Shown: positions 26,049 through 35,259 of the stretch, piece after piece
Layout of the letters: each line of letters begins with the position of its first letter
How positions within the stretch are numbered: the stretch's first letter is position 1
Origin: Romboutsia sedimentorum
GTDB taxonomy: Bacteria; Bacillota; Clostridia; Peptostreptococcales; Peptostreptococcaceae
Direction: 5' to 3'
DNA: 64,000 nucleotides
NCBI RefSeq assembly: GCF_030131845.1
Contig: NZ_JASKYM010000006.1
Span: 1-64,000 of the forward strand
Notes under the pieces: model-generated
The model's input: only the letters and a program-made list of their open reading frames with translations
Told to the model about the DNA's origin: nothing
The model's database searches: none
Translations under genes and position numbers: made by a program

Positions 26049-27453
26049 CAGTATTTTGGTTCAATGGTATGCATATGTTTAATATAAATTTATCTTTATC
26101 ATCTTCAAATAATAATTCTCCATCATATTTTTCTAAAGATGATTTAATACTTTGAATTCCTATTCCATGTATAAATTTATCCATTTTATCTGTTAATAAT
26201 CTATTTTTATTGACTATAATACTGTTCACTTTACTATTCTCACATTTAATTACAAAAAATGATTTCGTTATAGTCCCTTTAATTCTAATATATTTATTAA
26301 TATTTTCATCATGTATTTTATCACATGCTTCTATTGCATTATCTAAAATATTATCAAATATACTCGATACATCTATCGGTTTTATGAAATTAACTTTTGA
26401 AAAGTTTATATCACAAATAAATTTAATTCCTTTTTTTGTACATAATGTATTCTTCTCATTGATTATAGTGTCTAATATCATGTTTCCTGTATTATAAATA
26501 GATTTAAATTCTTTAATTTCATCTTTTAAATTCTTTACATACTCATTAATTTCTTTATTATTATTTTTAAGATTATCTATACAGCAAATATGATTATTTA
26601 TATCATGATAAAGCTTTCTAACCTTCATATGAGATTCTTGAATACTTAAGTAATGAGCATATTGCATATCTAATTTATTTTGTATTAGCTCATTCTGAGC
26701 TTTCCTTTTATTCTCTTTTATAATTCTTATAAACAATAATATAAGAATTATACTACTAGCTACTACTAGTTTTGGAACTACAATTTGATCAAAATAACCC
26801 CATTCACGTTGTAACGCTGGTACTGACCTCCTCCATTTGAATAACATAATATTTAGAGTGTAATTATTACCTATAGTATAAAGTCCCATTGTATATCTTC
26901 CAATTATATTAACAGTATTAACTAGTAAAGCAAGGCTCAAGTATATATAATTTCTTTTTTCACTATTAAATATCTGTAAACGATTGTTAATAAATACAAT
27001 TATCGAATAACCCAATATCATTAATATATAGCTATATAGCCTTATTTTTTGATTCTCAATATTAGATACTAAAAGAGCCCCTTCTGACGAATTAGAATAA
27101 CCGGTAACTACAATAAATAAAATTCTATTTATAACCTCGTTGAGCAAGTCATAATATATATTAAATAAATAAAAGGAAATTATATATTTAACATATCCTA
27201 TCTTATAAAAAAACTTATAGTATATTCCCCATATAATAAACACTGTGCCATATAATAAATTAGTTGTATCATTAAAACAATATTCTTCTATATTAAACAA
27301 AGTAGTTGTAATATAAATTAATGATAATAAAGTATAAAATACAATTTCCTCATTTTTCCTACCTTCTTTTTTATAAGTTAGTATCTCTTTTAATATGATA
27401 AAAGGTATAAATATTGATAAAATTAATAATAACTGTGACATAAGTTCTAGCAT
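26032..27453 (-). CDS. AgrC/VirS-type sensor histidine kinase
   Basis: 473 residues. The N-terminal half has about six hydrophobic segments spread over 1-245, typical of peptide-sensing HPK10 kinases. The cytoplasmic part has a coiled region, H-box VRKLYHDINNHI (H283), then N-box SSIFDNILDNAIEACDK and a short G-box HGIGIQSIKSSLEKYDGEL. The start overlaps the regulator stop by 7 nt (ATGCTAG), so translation is coupled. Kinases of this class sense autoinducing or foreign peptides and phosphorylate a LytTR regulator. No agrB/agrD pair is in the window, so the signal is unknown. Confidence 0.88.
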   Translation of the reverse strand: MLELMSQLLLILSIFIPFIILKEILTYKKEGRKNEEIVFYTLLSLIYITTTLFNIEEYCFNDTTNLLYGTVFIIWGIYYKFFYKIGYVKYIISFYLFNIYYDLLNEVINRILFIVVTGYSNSSEGALLVSNIENQKIRLYSYILMILGYSIIVFINNRLQIFNSEKRNYIYLSLALLVNTVNIIGRYTMGLYTIGNNYTLNIMLFKWRRSVPALQREWGYFDQIVVPKLVVASSIILILLFIRIIKENKRKAQNELIQNKLDMQYAHYLSIQESHMKVRKLYHDINNHICCIDNLKNNNKEINEYVKNLKDEIKEFKSIYNTGNMILDTIINEKNTLCTKKGIKFICDINFSKVNFIKPIDVSSIFDNILDNAIEACDKIHDENINKYIRIKGTITKSFFVIKCENSKVNSIIVNKNRLLTDKMDKFIHGIGIQSIKSSLEKYDGELLFEDDKDKFILNICIPLNQNTDSWVD

Positions 27454-28160
27454 ATTGTCTCACCAAGGAATTTTAAAAATTGTTCCTTAACATCTTTGTA
27501 TCTATATCTACTAATAGGTACTTCTTCTCCACTTTCTAATACTGCAATATTTGGCTTTATATTTTCTACATAGCTTAAATTAACTAAAAAGCTTTTATGG
27601 CATCTTACATACTTATCTAAGGTTAAGTCTTTTTCTATTTTCCCTAGACTATACCTAACATCAAAACTCTTATTTATTGTATATATTGACATCTGCTTTT
27701 TTTGAACTTCAATGTACTTTATTTCATTTGAATAAATCTTATATGTATTAGGATTATTCTTTATTACTATATAATTATTTTTATTCATTTCAATCTCTTT
27801 AATACAAGCTAATACATGCTTTTTTAATTCCTCTGATTCTATAGGTTTTAATAAATATCTATAAGCTCTCACTTCATATCCTTATTGTACATAATCTATT
27901 AAAGAAGTTATAAATATTATCTCCATTTTGTTATCTACTTCTCTAATCTTTCTTGCAGTATCCATTCCATTTATTTGCCCCATTTGTATATCAAGGAGTA
28001 ATATATCTATATCTTTTAAATTACCTTCAAGTAACTCTTCTCCAGAACTATATTTTTGTATTTTATATTCTGTATTTATATTGTTTAATATATTATCAAC
28101 ATAATCTTCTATTAAGCATTGTGTTTCTTTTTCATCTTCGCAAATTGCTACCCTAATCAT
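27447..28160 (-). pseudogene. AgrA/VirR-type LytTR response regulator split by a stop codon
   Basis: Receiver part 27882-28160: start ATG at 28160 after GGGGGAA, acidic residues CEDE, phospho-acceptor in LLLDIQMG, ending LIDYVQ. An in-frame TAA (27882-27884) follows; the same frame continues GYEVRAYRYLLKPIE and a complete LytTR DNA-binding domain to 27447 (SNEIKYIEVQKKQMSIYTIN, RCHKSFLVNLSYV). Homologues have a Lys (AAA) at the stop position, so AAA to TAA is the likely change. The second part begins GTG at 27872 with AAGGA 9 nt before it, so a free LytTR domain of 141 residues could be made by reinitiation. It could be a real mutation, a sequencing error or a working split gene. Confidence 0.8.
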
Positions 28161-28321
28161 AAGTTCCCCCATTATGCACTCTTAAAACTTTTTTAGTTTG
28201 TATATTCAAATATAATTTTATATATCCTATACTTTAGGATAACATTTTTCAATCATTTTTATCAATACTCAAGTCTAAATACGGTAGATATCTAAGCCAA
28301 CGTAACAGATTAACTTTTCAA

Positions 28322-28341
28322 CGTCCTGCTTGCGTGACATT
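28322..28341. repeat. Dispersed TGTC...GACA repeat, locus 3
   Basis: CGTCCTGCTTGCGTGACATT in the promoter region between the response regulator and the MarR gene, a single copy. The following TTTAAATAAAT matches the flank of locus 1. Confidence 0.5.
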
Positions 28342-28443
28342 TTAAATAAATTTTAAGGGTATTTTTATACACTGTACACATTACAAGTATGTTATCATAT
28401 ATAAATAAATATTATTTTACTTCACCTAGATTGGAGGGCTTAA

Positions 28444-28884
28444 ATGAACGACAAATATATTGTTTATTTTATTAGTAGGGCTAAAGCCAACATGATAAAA
28501 TTTATAGAAAACAAATTAAAAGAAAATAAATTAGATGATTTAATACCAACACACGGTAATATCCTAACAGCGCTTTATGAAAGTGATAAAAATCTTACTA
28601 TGAAAGAGATTTCACAAAAAATAGGTAAGGATAAGTCTACAGTTACATCTTTAGTAAATAGACTTATAACTCTAGGATATATTGAAAAAGAAAAGTGTAC
28701 AAAGGATAAGCGTGTTACTTATATAGGTTTAACTCAAAAATCAAGAGACATAGAAGATAGTTTTAACTTTATATCTTCTCAGGTTAAAGAAACTGCATAT
28801 AGTAATTTTACAGAAGATGAAAAAAAAGAATTTCTTAGACTTCTAAGAAAGCTTAGCTCTAACTTTAAAGATGCAAATAATTAA
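28444..28884 (+). CDS. MarR-family regulator
   Basis: 146 residues with the winged-helix core LTMKEISQKIGKDKSTVTSL then VNRLITLGYIEKEKCTKDKR (the DKR wing) and dimerisation helices at both ends. GGAGG precedes the ATG. MarR proteins usually repress nearby genes and release DNA on binding small phenolic or oxidising compounds. The convergent nitroreductase gene ends 53 bp beyond its stop and is a plausible but unproven target. Confidence 0.9.
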   Translation: MNDKYIVYFISRAKANMIKFIENKLKENKLDDLIPTHGNILTALYESDKNLTMKEISQKIGKDKSTVTSLVNRLITLGYIEKEKCTKDKRVTYIGLTQKSRDIEDSFNFISSQVKETAYSNFTEDEKKEFLRLLRKLSSNFKDANN

Positions 28885-28898
28885 AAATTATATATTAC

Positions 28899-28930
28899 AA
28901 AAGGGCCACTCTAATATGAGTAGCCCTTTT
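28899..28930. terminator. Bidirectional terminator, MarR/nitroreductase
   Basis: AAAAGGGCCACT / AGTAGCCCTTTT stem with one mismatch, between convergent genes, A and T runs on both sides. Confidence 0.8.
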
Positions 28931-28937
28931 ATTGGTA

Positions 28938-29576
28938 TTAATCTATAAATGTTACAACGTCCTCTAATGGTTTACGAGGTGGTTGAGCAGGAGTATTTTC
29001 CTTTGCAACACCTAATGAAATCATAGACATTAATTCATATCCTTTTTTTTCAAATCCTATTAGCTTTTCTATTTCACTCTTAGCATGAGTTGGTCCTGTC
29101 ATATAACAAGTTGCATAACCCATTTCAGATGCAGCTAATAAGAAGTTTTCTACTGAAGCACCTATACCTTGTGCTGCTGATTGAGGTGATACTAGAACAT
29201 CTAGCACTTCTTGAGGTGCATTGTTTTGCTTTAATATCTTATATTCTATCATTTTATATTCACATGAATATACTAAAACTACTACTGGTGCATCTTTGAA
29301 ACATGTATAATAGTTTATTACGCTCATATGTCTTTTAAAATCTTTTTCGTCTTTTGCAAGTTGTCCTATATTTTCATGGCTTTTTCTTACTATTTCTGCC
29401 ATTTCATTTATTACATCTTTATTTTGAAGTACAACAAAATGCCAGTTTTGTTGATGTTTTGGAGATGGTGCATAAGTTGCAGCCTTTAATAATTCAAGTA
29501 TGTCCTCTTTTGGAACTACTGTATCTTTAAATTGTCTTACACTTTTACGTTTGTATATAAAATCTAAGTTTGCCAT
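28938..29576 (-). CDS. Nitroreductase-family flavoprotein
   Basis: 212 residues. FMN-binding signature FIYKRKSVRQFKD at the N-terminus, APSPKHQQNWHFVV in the middle and GIGASVENFLLAASEMGYAT, which lines the flavin pocket. The family reduces nitro groups, quinones or disulfide-like substrates with NAD(P)H as homodimers in the cytoplasm. AAGGAG precedes the start. In anaerobes such enzymes can activate nitro drugs, but substrate is not deducible. Convergent with the MarR gene. Confidence 0.9.
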   Translation of the reverse strand: MANLDFIYKRKSVRQFKDTVVPKEDILELLKAATYAPSPKHQQNWHFVVLQNKDVINEMAEIVRKSHENIGQLAKDEKDFKRHMSVINYYTCFKDAPVVVLVYSCEYKMIEYKILKQNNAPQEVLDVLVSPQSAAQGIGASVENFLLAASEMGYATCYMTGPTHAKSEIEKLIGFEKKGYELMSMISLGVAKENTPAQPPRKPLEDVVTFID

Positions 29577-29743
29577 TATGTTATTTCTCCTTTTGTTATG
29601 TATCCATTTTGATTTTTATCAAGTATTTTAACACTACTCATAATATTATGTACTAAAGTTTTAAATATAAATCCAAATTACTAATACACAATAAATTTGA
29701 TTTAAATACTTAAATTAGTTTTAGGTCAAACTAATAATATAAT

Positions 29744-29771
29744 AGAAATAGTTTCATGTCAAACTATTTCT
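29744..29771 (-). terminator. Terminator of murJ
   Basis: Perfect 11-bp stem AGAAATAGTTT / AAACTATTTCT, 6-nt loop, about 16 bp past the murJ stop on the minus strand. Confidence 0.65.
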
Positions 29772-29786
29772 GTTATATTAAATTTA

Positions 29787-31313
29787 TTATCTATTTGCTA
29801 ACTTCGATTTTAGCATATCTATAATATAATCAGTTGAATCCACTCTTAATACTAATACCAATACACCGTATACTATGGCTCCAATAGAAACAGAAACTAC
29901 AAAAGCTAGTAATTCATTTATAACATTTAACCTATTAAATATAAATAACACAGCTATTGCCATTACTATACCTGCTATAAATGTTTTTATTATAGTCAGC
30001 AATATACTCATTCCATTAAGTTTTCCTATTTTCTTTCTTAGGTTAAACATTAAAAATATTGCAGCTAAAATGGCGGATATACTAGATCCAAGTGCCAATC
30101 CTGGTGCTTTTAAATATTTAATTAATATTAGGTTAAATATAATGTTAAAAGCAACACATAAAATACTATTTTTCATAGGTGTTTTAGTGTCTTTTAATGA
30201 ATAAAACACTCTAACTAGTACTTCTCTAAATCCTGTTGCAACCATACCAATGGCATAGTATGCTAGGACATGAGATGTAGCTATAGTTGCACTAGCATCA
30301 AACTTACCTTTTTCAAATAATATTCTAACTATAGGTTCAGCTAGTATAAATGCTCCTATTGATATTGGCATAGTTATTAATGTAACAAAATTAATTGATG
30401 AGCACAAAGTCATTTTTAATTTTTTTATATTGTTGCTATTACCTAATTTTGAAAACAATGGGTATATAACAGATGTTATTGTGGCTATAAATAAACCAGT
30501 TACAAATATATTTAATTTATATCCATAACCCAAAGAAGATAAAGCACCTATTGGTAGTGTTGATGCTAGATTTTTATCTACCAAACTATTTATTTGATTT
30601 GCCGAAGCACCCACTAAAATTGGTAATATAGCTAGACCCATTTGTTTTATGTATTTATCTTTTATACTAAAATTAAACTTATATTTGAATTTTTTCTTAT
30701 AACAAAATGGAATTAAAAAAATCATTTGAACAAAAAATGCAAATACCGTACCATATGCTAACATATTAATCCCATATTTTCCACTAAGTAAAACTGCGAT
30801 TATTATAGATAAATTATACGGTATGGGCATTAACCCTGTTATTAGAAAATAGTCATGAATCTCTAGATAAGATTTTAATACATATGTAATACAAACAATA
30901 CCTACTGAAAACAATATAATCTTAGTAAGTTGTACTGTTATTGCCAACCTTTCTCCCTTAAATCCTGCCGCAAAAAATTTAACTATAAGCTCTGTATAAA
31001 ACCAGCCTACAATACTAATAAAAATTGACACAATAATAATTATATTAATTACATTCCCAGTAAATTTTAAAGCTTTATTTTTACCTTCTTTACTCTCTAC
31101 ACTAGTGTATATAGGCATATACGTACTTTGTATTGCAACACATAATAAAGAAACAAATGCAATTGTCATAATATTTAAAGCTGCAAAATAAGAATCAGAT
31201 ACAATCCCCGCTCCATATACATATCCAATAACAAGATCTCTAAAAAAACCAAGTACCTTTGATATCATAGTCGCAACAAATAAAATAAAGGCAGACTTTA
31301 CTACATTAGACAT
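29787..31313 (-). CDS. murJ: Lipid II flippase MurJ (MviN family)
   Basis: 508 residues from the ATG at 31313, supported by AAAAGGGGA upstream; the longer frame adds 12 residues. About 14 hydrophobic segments. Family landmarks: ATMISKVLGFFRDLVIGYVYG at the N-terminus, the ASANQINSLVDKNLASTLP segment, LGYGYKLNIFVTGLFIATI and the arginine-bearing GFREVLVRVFYSLKDTKTP. MurJ moves lipid-linked peptidoglycan precursor across the membrane. It stands alone here and not beside division genes, so it may be a second MOP-family copy. Confidence 0.88.
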   Translation of the reverse strand: MSNVVKSAFILFVATMISKVLGFFRDLVIGYVYGAGIVSDSYFAALNIMTIAFVSLLCVAIQSTYMPIYTSVESKEGKNKALKFTGNVINIIIIVSIFISIVGWFYTELIVKFFAAGFKGERLAITVQLTKIILFSVGIVCITYVLKSYLEIHDYFLITGLMPIPYNLSIIIAVLLSGKYGINMLAYGTVFAFFVQMIFLIPFCYKKKFKYKFNFSIKDKYIKQMGLAILPILVGASANQINSLVDKNLASTLPIGALSSLGYGYKLNIFVTGLFIATITSVIYPLFSKLGNSNNIKKLKMTLCSSINFVTLITMPISIGAFILAEPIVRILFEKGKFDASATIATSHVLAYYAIGMVATGFREVLVRVFYSLKDTKTPMKNSILCVAFNIIFNLILIKYLKAPGLALGSSISAILAAIFLMFNLRKKIGKLNGMSILLTIIKTFIAGIVMAIAVLFIFNRLNVINELLAFVVSVSIGAIVYGVLVLVLRVDSTDYIIDMLKSKLANR

Positions 31314-31438
31314 AATTTTTCCCCTTTTCATTGTTTTATATATATTCATTATACCTTAATTATATAATTAAAGGAATTTAATGGTAATAACTAGCATTAA
31401 ATCTACAGTTTAAAGGCTAATATCTTACACTAAAATTT

Positions 31439-31476
31439 ATGCCCTTAAAACCTAAATAAATAGATTTTAAGGGCAT
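31439..31476 (-). terminator. Terminator of the LytTR-DUF3021 pair
   Basis: Perfect 12-bp stem ATGCCCTTAAAA / TTTTAAGGGCAT, 14-nt loop, TTTTTA following on the plus strand and ATTTTA on the minus strand. Confidence 0.7.
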
Positions 31477-31502
31477 TTTTACTATATATATTTAAGTAAA
31501 CA

Positions 31503-31931
31503 TTATATCCTTCTGTTAGATAAACTTGAGTTGATTTCTTCTATTTTTTTCTTCCAATAATGTTTATAACTTATACAAAATCCAACGTATGTAATTACAT
31601 ATATTGAAAGCATAATTATAATATCTGATTTATTACTAGGAATCCAGCCTGCAAAATACGCTAACGTAAAATAAAAAACAGCTTGAACTATAGCATGAAT
31701 TATTACCTTAGATAGTATACTTAGACTCTCAATACTAAATATCTGCGATATTCCAACAAACCCCATTCCCATGATTCCACAAATCAAAATTTGAGTAACA
31801 AATAAACTTTCTTTAATTATACCTTCCATATCATTGCAAATTGCCTTTATAAAAAATACTGCTACTGCAAGTAATATCCCACATATTAGCCCATAAACGC
31901 ATCTTTTAATTAAAGATTTTAAATTTAACAT
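31503..31931 (-). CDS. DUF3021 membrane protein
   Basis: 142 residues with four hydrophobic helices (about 10-32, 42-62, 75-95, 103-125) and a basic C-terminus. It follows a LytTR gene by 1 bp. The LytTR plus DUF3021 pair is a recognised minimal regulatory cassette of Firmicutes in which the membrane protein is thought to restrain or sense for the DNA-binding partner. Family call rests on size, topology and this partnership. Confidence 0.8.
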   Translation of the reverse strand: MLNLKSLIKRCVYGLICGILLAVAVFFIKAICNDMEGIIKESLFVTQILICGIMGMGFVGISQIFSIESLSILSKVIIHAIVQAVFYFTLAYFAGWIPSNKSDIIIMLSIYVITYVGFCISYKHYWKKKIEEINSSLSNRRI

Positions 31932-31932
31932 T

Positions 31933-32382
31933 TTATCTTCCTCCTATTTGTAAGTAACTCTTTATATCTGTTACATATTTTCTTGAAACATACTCCTGAC
32001 TTTGATCAAAAAATGTAATACACAAAGTTCCATTAAAAGAAACTTCTAGATTTTTAACTTTATCCACGTTTGCAATTACTGATTTTGAGATTTTTATAAA
32101 AGGTGTGTTTTTTAAATACTCTTCTATAATATATAATTTGTCTTTTATTTCATATTTATCTTTTTCTGTTCTCGCCATAATTTTTTTGTTTTCTGTATAA
32201 AAACAAAAAATATCTTTTGGATTAAGAATATACATCCTATCATCCTTAACACCTATTACATGTTTCTTTTTTTCATCATTTATTTTATTGATAATTTGTT
32301 GTACTTCCTCGTTCATTTTAGGTGCCATTATTAAAATTTCTACTTGACTATACTTTTCATCAATTTCTATATTTATTTTCAT
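31933..32382 (-). CDS. LytTR DNA-binding protein of the LytTR-DUF3021 cassette
   Basis: 149 residues from the ATG at 32382, chosen because AAGGAGG lies in the longer frame just upstream. No receiver domain; residues about 50-149 form the LytTR domain (LNPKDIFCFYTENKKIMART, FIKISKSVIANVDKVKNLEV, YVSRKYVTDIKSYL). It binds DNA directly and probably autoregulates this pair, with activity set by the DUF3021 partner. Because its domain binds related direct repeats, it is a second candidate for the CCAACTGG sites, though the kinase-linked regulator is the nearer fit. Confidence 0.88.
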   Translation of the reverse strand: MKINIEIDEKYSQVEILIMAPKMNEEVQQIINKINDEKKKHVIGVKDDRMYILNPKDIFCFYTENKKIMARTEKDKYEIKDKLYIIEEYLKNTPFIKISKSVIANVDKVKNLEVSFNGTLCITFFDQSQEYVSRKYVTDIKSYLQIGGR

Positions 32383-32563
32383 TAATATTGCCTCCTTTGT
32401 CACTAGTATATTTGAATTTTATATATCATAGTTTCATTTTTAATTAACAGGATTATTTTAACAATTAAGATGCTTTTTTTAAACACTAAAATACATATAA
32501 TTTTTTATTATAATATTTCACTCCACTTTTAAGTAGTTTCAGTCCATTTCTATTGATAATCTT

Positions 32564-33005
32564 CTAAAATATATAGAAATGAGAATTTAAACATGAATGA
32601 TGCTCACTACCATCGTTATTAATATTAATAATTCCATCTGTATTGTATCCCCAACTTATTTTTCCATAATAAGATAATCCATACTCACTTTCATTCCACT
32701 TACTAACTGTTTTCTTAACTGGAATAGCCTTAACCGTTTTAATTAAAGGTTCTAATTGTTGTGTTCAAATTCAACTGATCTTTCATTTTTTAATCTTTCT
32801 ATAAACCATGCAAGCTTGCCTCCATAAAATGATGTTATTATAACAATAATTATAATAGAAATTTATTTCCAGGCATTTCTATTATTTGCTTTTTTAAATT
32901 CATATTCTCTCTTTTTTATAATTTTAATTGTAGTAAACGTAATTATAAATATAAAAATCACTATACATAACAATAAAATATAAATATTATTATTAGTCCT
33001 TCCAT
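32564..33005 (-). pseudogene. Decayed membrane protein gene
   Basis: From the ATG at 33005: MYGRTNNNIYILLLCIVIFI, then a hydrophobic helix and KKREYEFKKANNRNAWK, an in-frame TAA, then ISIIIIVIITSFYGGKLAWF with a second helix, another stop, and in the next frame QLEPLIKTVKAIPVKKTVSK, WNESEYGLSYYGKISWGYNT to a stop at 32564. So there is one nonsense change and one frameshift in a two-helix protein with an extracellular tail. Not recognised. It lies downstream of the M4 protease gene terminator. Confidence 0.55.
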
Positions 33006-33062
33006 ACATAATGAAGTTAGCTCATAGCAAAAAATCCAATATCCAATTATTAATATTTGCAT

Positions 33063-33091
33063 AAAAAAAGACAGATTTCTCTGCCTTTTTT
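33063..33091 (-). terminator. Terminator of the M4 protease gene
   Basis: A-rich stem AAAAAAAGACAGA / TCTGCCTTTTTT with a short loop, about 35 bp past the stop codon. Confidence 0.65.
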
Positions 33092-33126
33092 CTAACTTTT
33101 CGTATATAGTTTTACTACCTTACTAA

Positions 33127-34659
33127 TTATTCTACCCCAACTGCTCTCCATGCTTGTGTAACTGCTAGTGATTCAGTTGTTCCATAAAGATCTTTTGCTG
33201 ATTGAGATAAAGCTTTACTAGTTTCTAAGAAATTTGATGTGCTTGTTAAATATTTTGTAAGAGCTCTATAATAGATTTGTTCTGATTTTTCTTTTCCTAA
33301 TTTATTAATAGTATTATATGCAGCTTTATTAGGAATACCACTATTAATATGAACTCCTCCTCTATCATAATTTATACTGTAATTTTTATAATTTTTCATA
33401 TTGTCTGGTTGACCATATAGTTTAGGATCTTTTAAACTTCTTATAGCTGTATCAGGTGCTTTATATAAATCCTCGCCCATCAACCAGTCTTCACTATCTA
33501 CAAAGTAACCAAATACATCTGAAAAAGATTCATTTAATGCTCCTGGTTGGAATCTATACACTAGGTCAGCGGATGATGATGTAACCCCATGTGTAATTTC
33601 ATGTGCTACAACATCATTTGCTGCTGTGAAAGAATTTTCTGTTACTTGATCCCCATCACCATAAATCATTTCTGCTCCAGTCCATGCAGCATTACTCCAA
33701 GTAGCTTCACCTGTTTCTGGATCAGGTACATTTACATAAGAGTTTATATCTGCTCCTTTTCCATCATAACTGTCTCTATTATGAACATCTTTATAATAGT
33801 TATAGACTTGATTTGTAAAGTAATGAGCGTCTACACCTGCTTTAAATTTTGCATCATTGAAAGAATTTAGTGGATTAGAAAAAATGTCACCTAATATCCC
33901 ATCACCTTCAAAAGCTTTAAAGCCCATAGTATTTATTTTACCTTTATGAGTAGTATCTAATAAATAAAAGTTCCCAGCATCCTCTGTCAAGTTTAAAGGA
34001 GACTTAACTTCTCCATTTGAACCTATTCCAGTTCCTGTTGTTTGCATAGCATCTTCTAAAACATTTTGTTTATCTACTATATTACCATTTTCTGCATCTA
34101 CTTTAATTGTCCAGTGAGCTGGTTCTGGTAAAGTATATATTATATCTAAACTATAAACAGCTCTGTTGCTTTTTTCATCAACAACAATTTTAGCATCTTG
34201 AACAACATCTTTCCCTGATAAATTTTTAACATCTGCAGGTAATTTTTCTATACCTTTAAACGCTAAATCAATAGCTTTATCCTTACTTATTTTAGTATCA
34301 TTTTTAACTTCAAGCTTACCTTGTTCTAAATCCCCATTTACAAATACAACTTTTCCAGACTCATCTGTGTGTATTTTAACTTCAGAGTTTTCAGCAAAGT
34401 ATCCATCAGCTTTAGGCTTTAAAGTATAATGAGTATATCCTAGCTCATCTTTCTCTGTTTTAACTAATTCATATTGATCTGAGTTATTTTTTATACTATG
34501 TTCATCTGAAACCCCTTTTAATACCTCATTTAAATCTTTTTGTGAGTTAATCTTATATGTCTTTTGTAAATCCTCATTAGTTTGAGTATCTGCATAACTT
34601 AATGAAGGTACTAAAAACAAACTTACTATTGTTAAAATCCCTAATTTTCTTTTAAACAT
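33127..34659 (-). CDS. Secreted thermolysin-family (M4) metalloprotease
   Basis: 510 residues. Signal peptide MFKRKLGILTIVSLFLVPSL then SYADT; a propeptide with FTP-like and PepSY-like regions (about 30-205); mature domain from about 207. Zinc motif HEITH at 353-357 with third ligand E377 in GALNESFSDVFGY; GGVHINSGIPNKAAY carries the late catalytic histidine. Calcium-site acidic residues are present around 300-345. The enzyme degrades extracellular protein and depends on zinc. Monocistronic with a long upstream region. Orthologues occur in Paraclostridium/Paeniclostridium, which supports the host guess. Confidence 0.95.
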   Translation of the reverse strand: MFKRKLGILTIVSLFLVPSLSYADTQTNEDLQKTYKINSQKDLNEVLKGVSDEHSIKNNSDQYELVKTEKDELGYTHYTLKPKADGYFAENSEVKIHTDESGKVVFVNGDLEQGKLEVKNDTKISKDKAIDLAFKGIEKLPADVKNLSGKDVVQDAKIVVDEKSNRAVYSLDIIYTLPEPAHWTIKVDAENGNIVDKQNVLEDAMQTTGTGIGSNGEVKSPLNLTEDAGNFYLLDTTHKGKINTMGFKAFEGDGILGDIFSNPLNSFNDAKFKAGVDAHYFTNQVYNYYKDVHNRDSYDGKGADINSYVNVPDPETGEATWSNAAWTGAEMIYGDGDQVTENSFTAANDVVAHEITHGVTSSSADLVYRFQPGALNESFSDVFGYFVDSEDWLMGEDLYKAPDTAIRSLKDPKLYGQPDNMKNYKNYSINYDRGGVHINSGIPNKAAYNTINKLGKEKSEQIYYRALTKYLTSTSNFLETSKALSQSAKDLYGTTESLAVTQAWRAVGVE

Positions 34660-35187
34660 TTAAACTCATCCCCTTATAAAAATTTTATTTTTGTTATGTC
34701 CATGATGCCAAATTTGTACTTTAATAATATTCGCTAAACATTTTCACCCCCATATTTAACAAATATTAATTTAGTTTAATGTCTTTATTTTAAGGTTACT
34801 TTATATTGTAAAATTTTATATGATTAGATAAAAAGATCCTAGAATGTAGTTAATTATAACTAAACTAACACAAGTATCGTTTATATTAATTGTATAAACG
34901 TCTAATTGATATTTCTTACACTTGTAGATTTGCTTTGTGACAGTAATGAAAGTTTAATATTGATAATTAGTCTCAAGACTAAGGATTTGTTTTGAATATT
35001 TCGAATATAATTATGTTAATTCTTCTATTATAGATAATAGGACTCACTTTTAAGATTGTCAACACTTTTTTTATACAAAATTTATTTAGTCATATTAGTC
35101 TTATATTCCATAGTCAGCATATATCTCAATTCATAATGTATCATATAGTTTAATTGGTGTTGAACACTATTTAATATATACAATTTC
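34660..35187. other. Long upstream region of the protease gene
   Basis: About 530 bp without a gene. It contains CGTTTATA-N7-TATAAACG (34878-34900) and TTAGTCT-CA-AGACTAA (34967-34982), both perfect dyads that could be operators for the protease gene. Nothing else is seen. Confidence 0.4.
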
Positions 35188-35225
35188 AAAAAATCTGTAT
35201 CCCTTATTTGAGATACAGATTTTTT
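35188..35225 (-). terminator. Terminator of the oleate hydratase gene
   Basis: Perfect 14-bp stem AAAAAATCTGTATC / GATACAGATTTTTT, 10-nt loop, 35 bp past the stop codon. Confidence 0.8.
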
Positions 35226-35259
35226 ATAATACAATATAATTTTAATAATCAAAGTTAGC

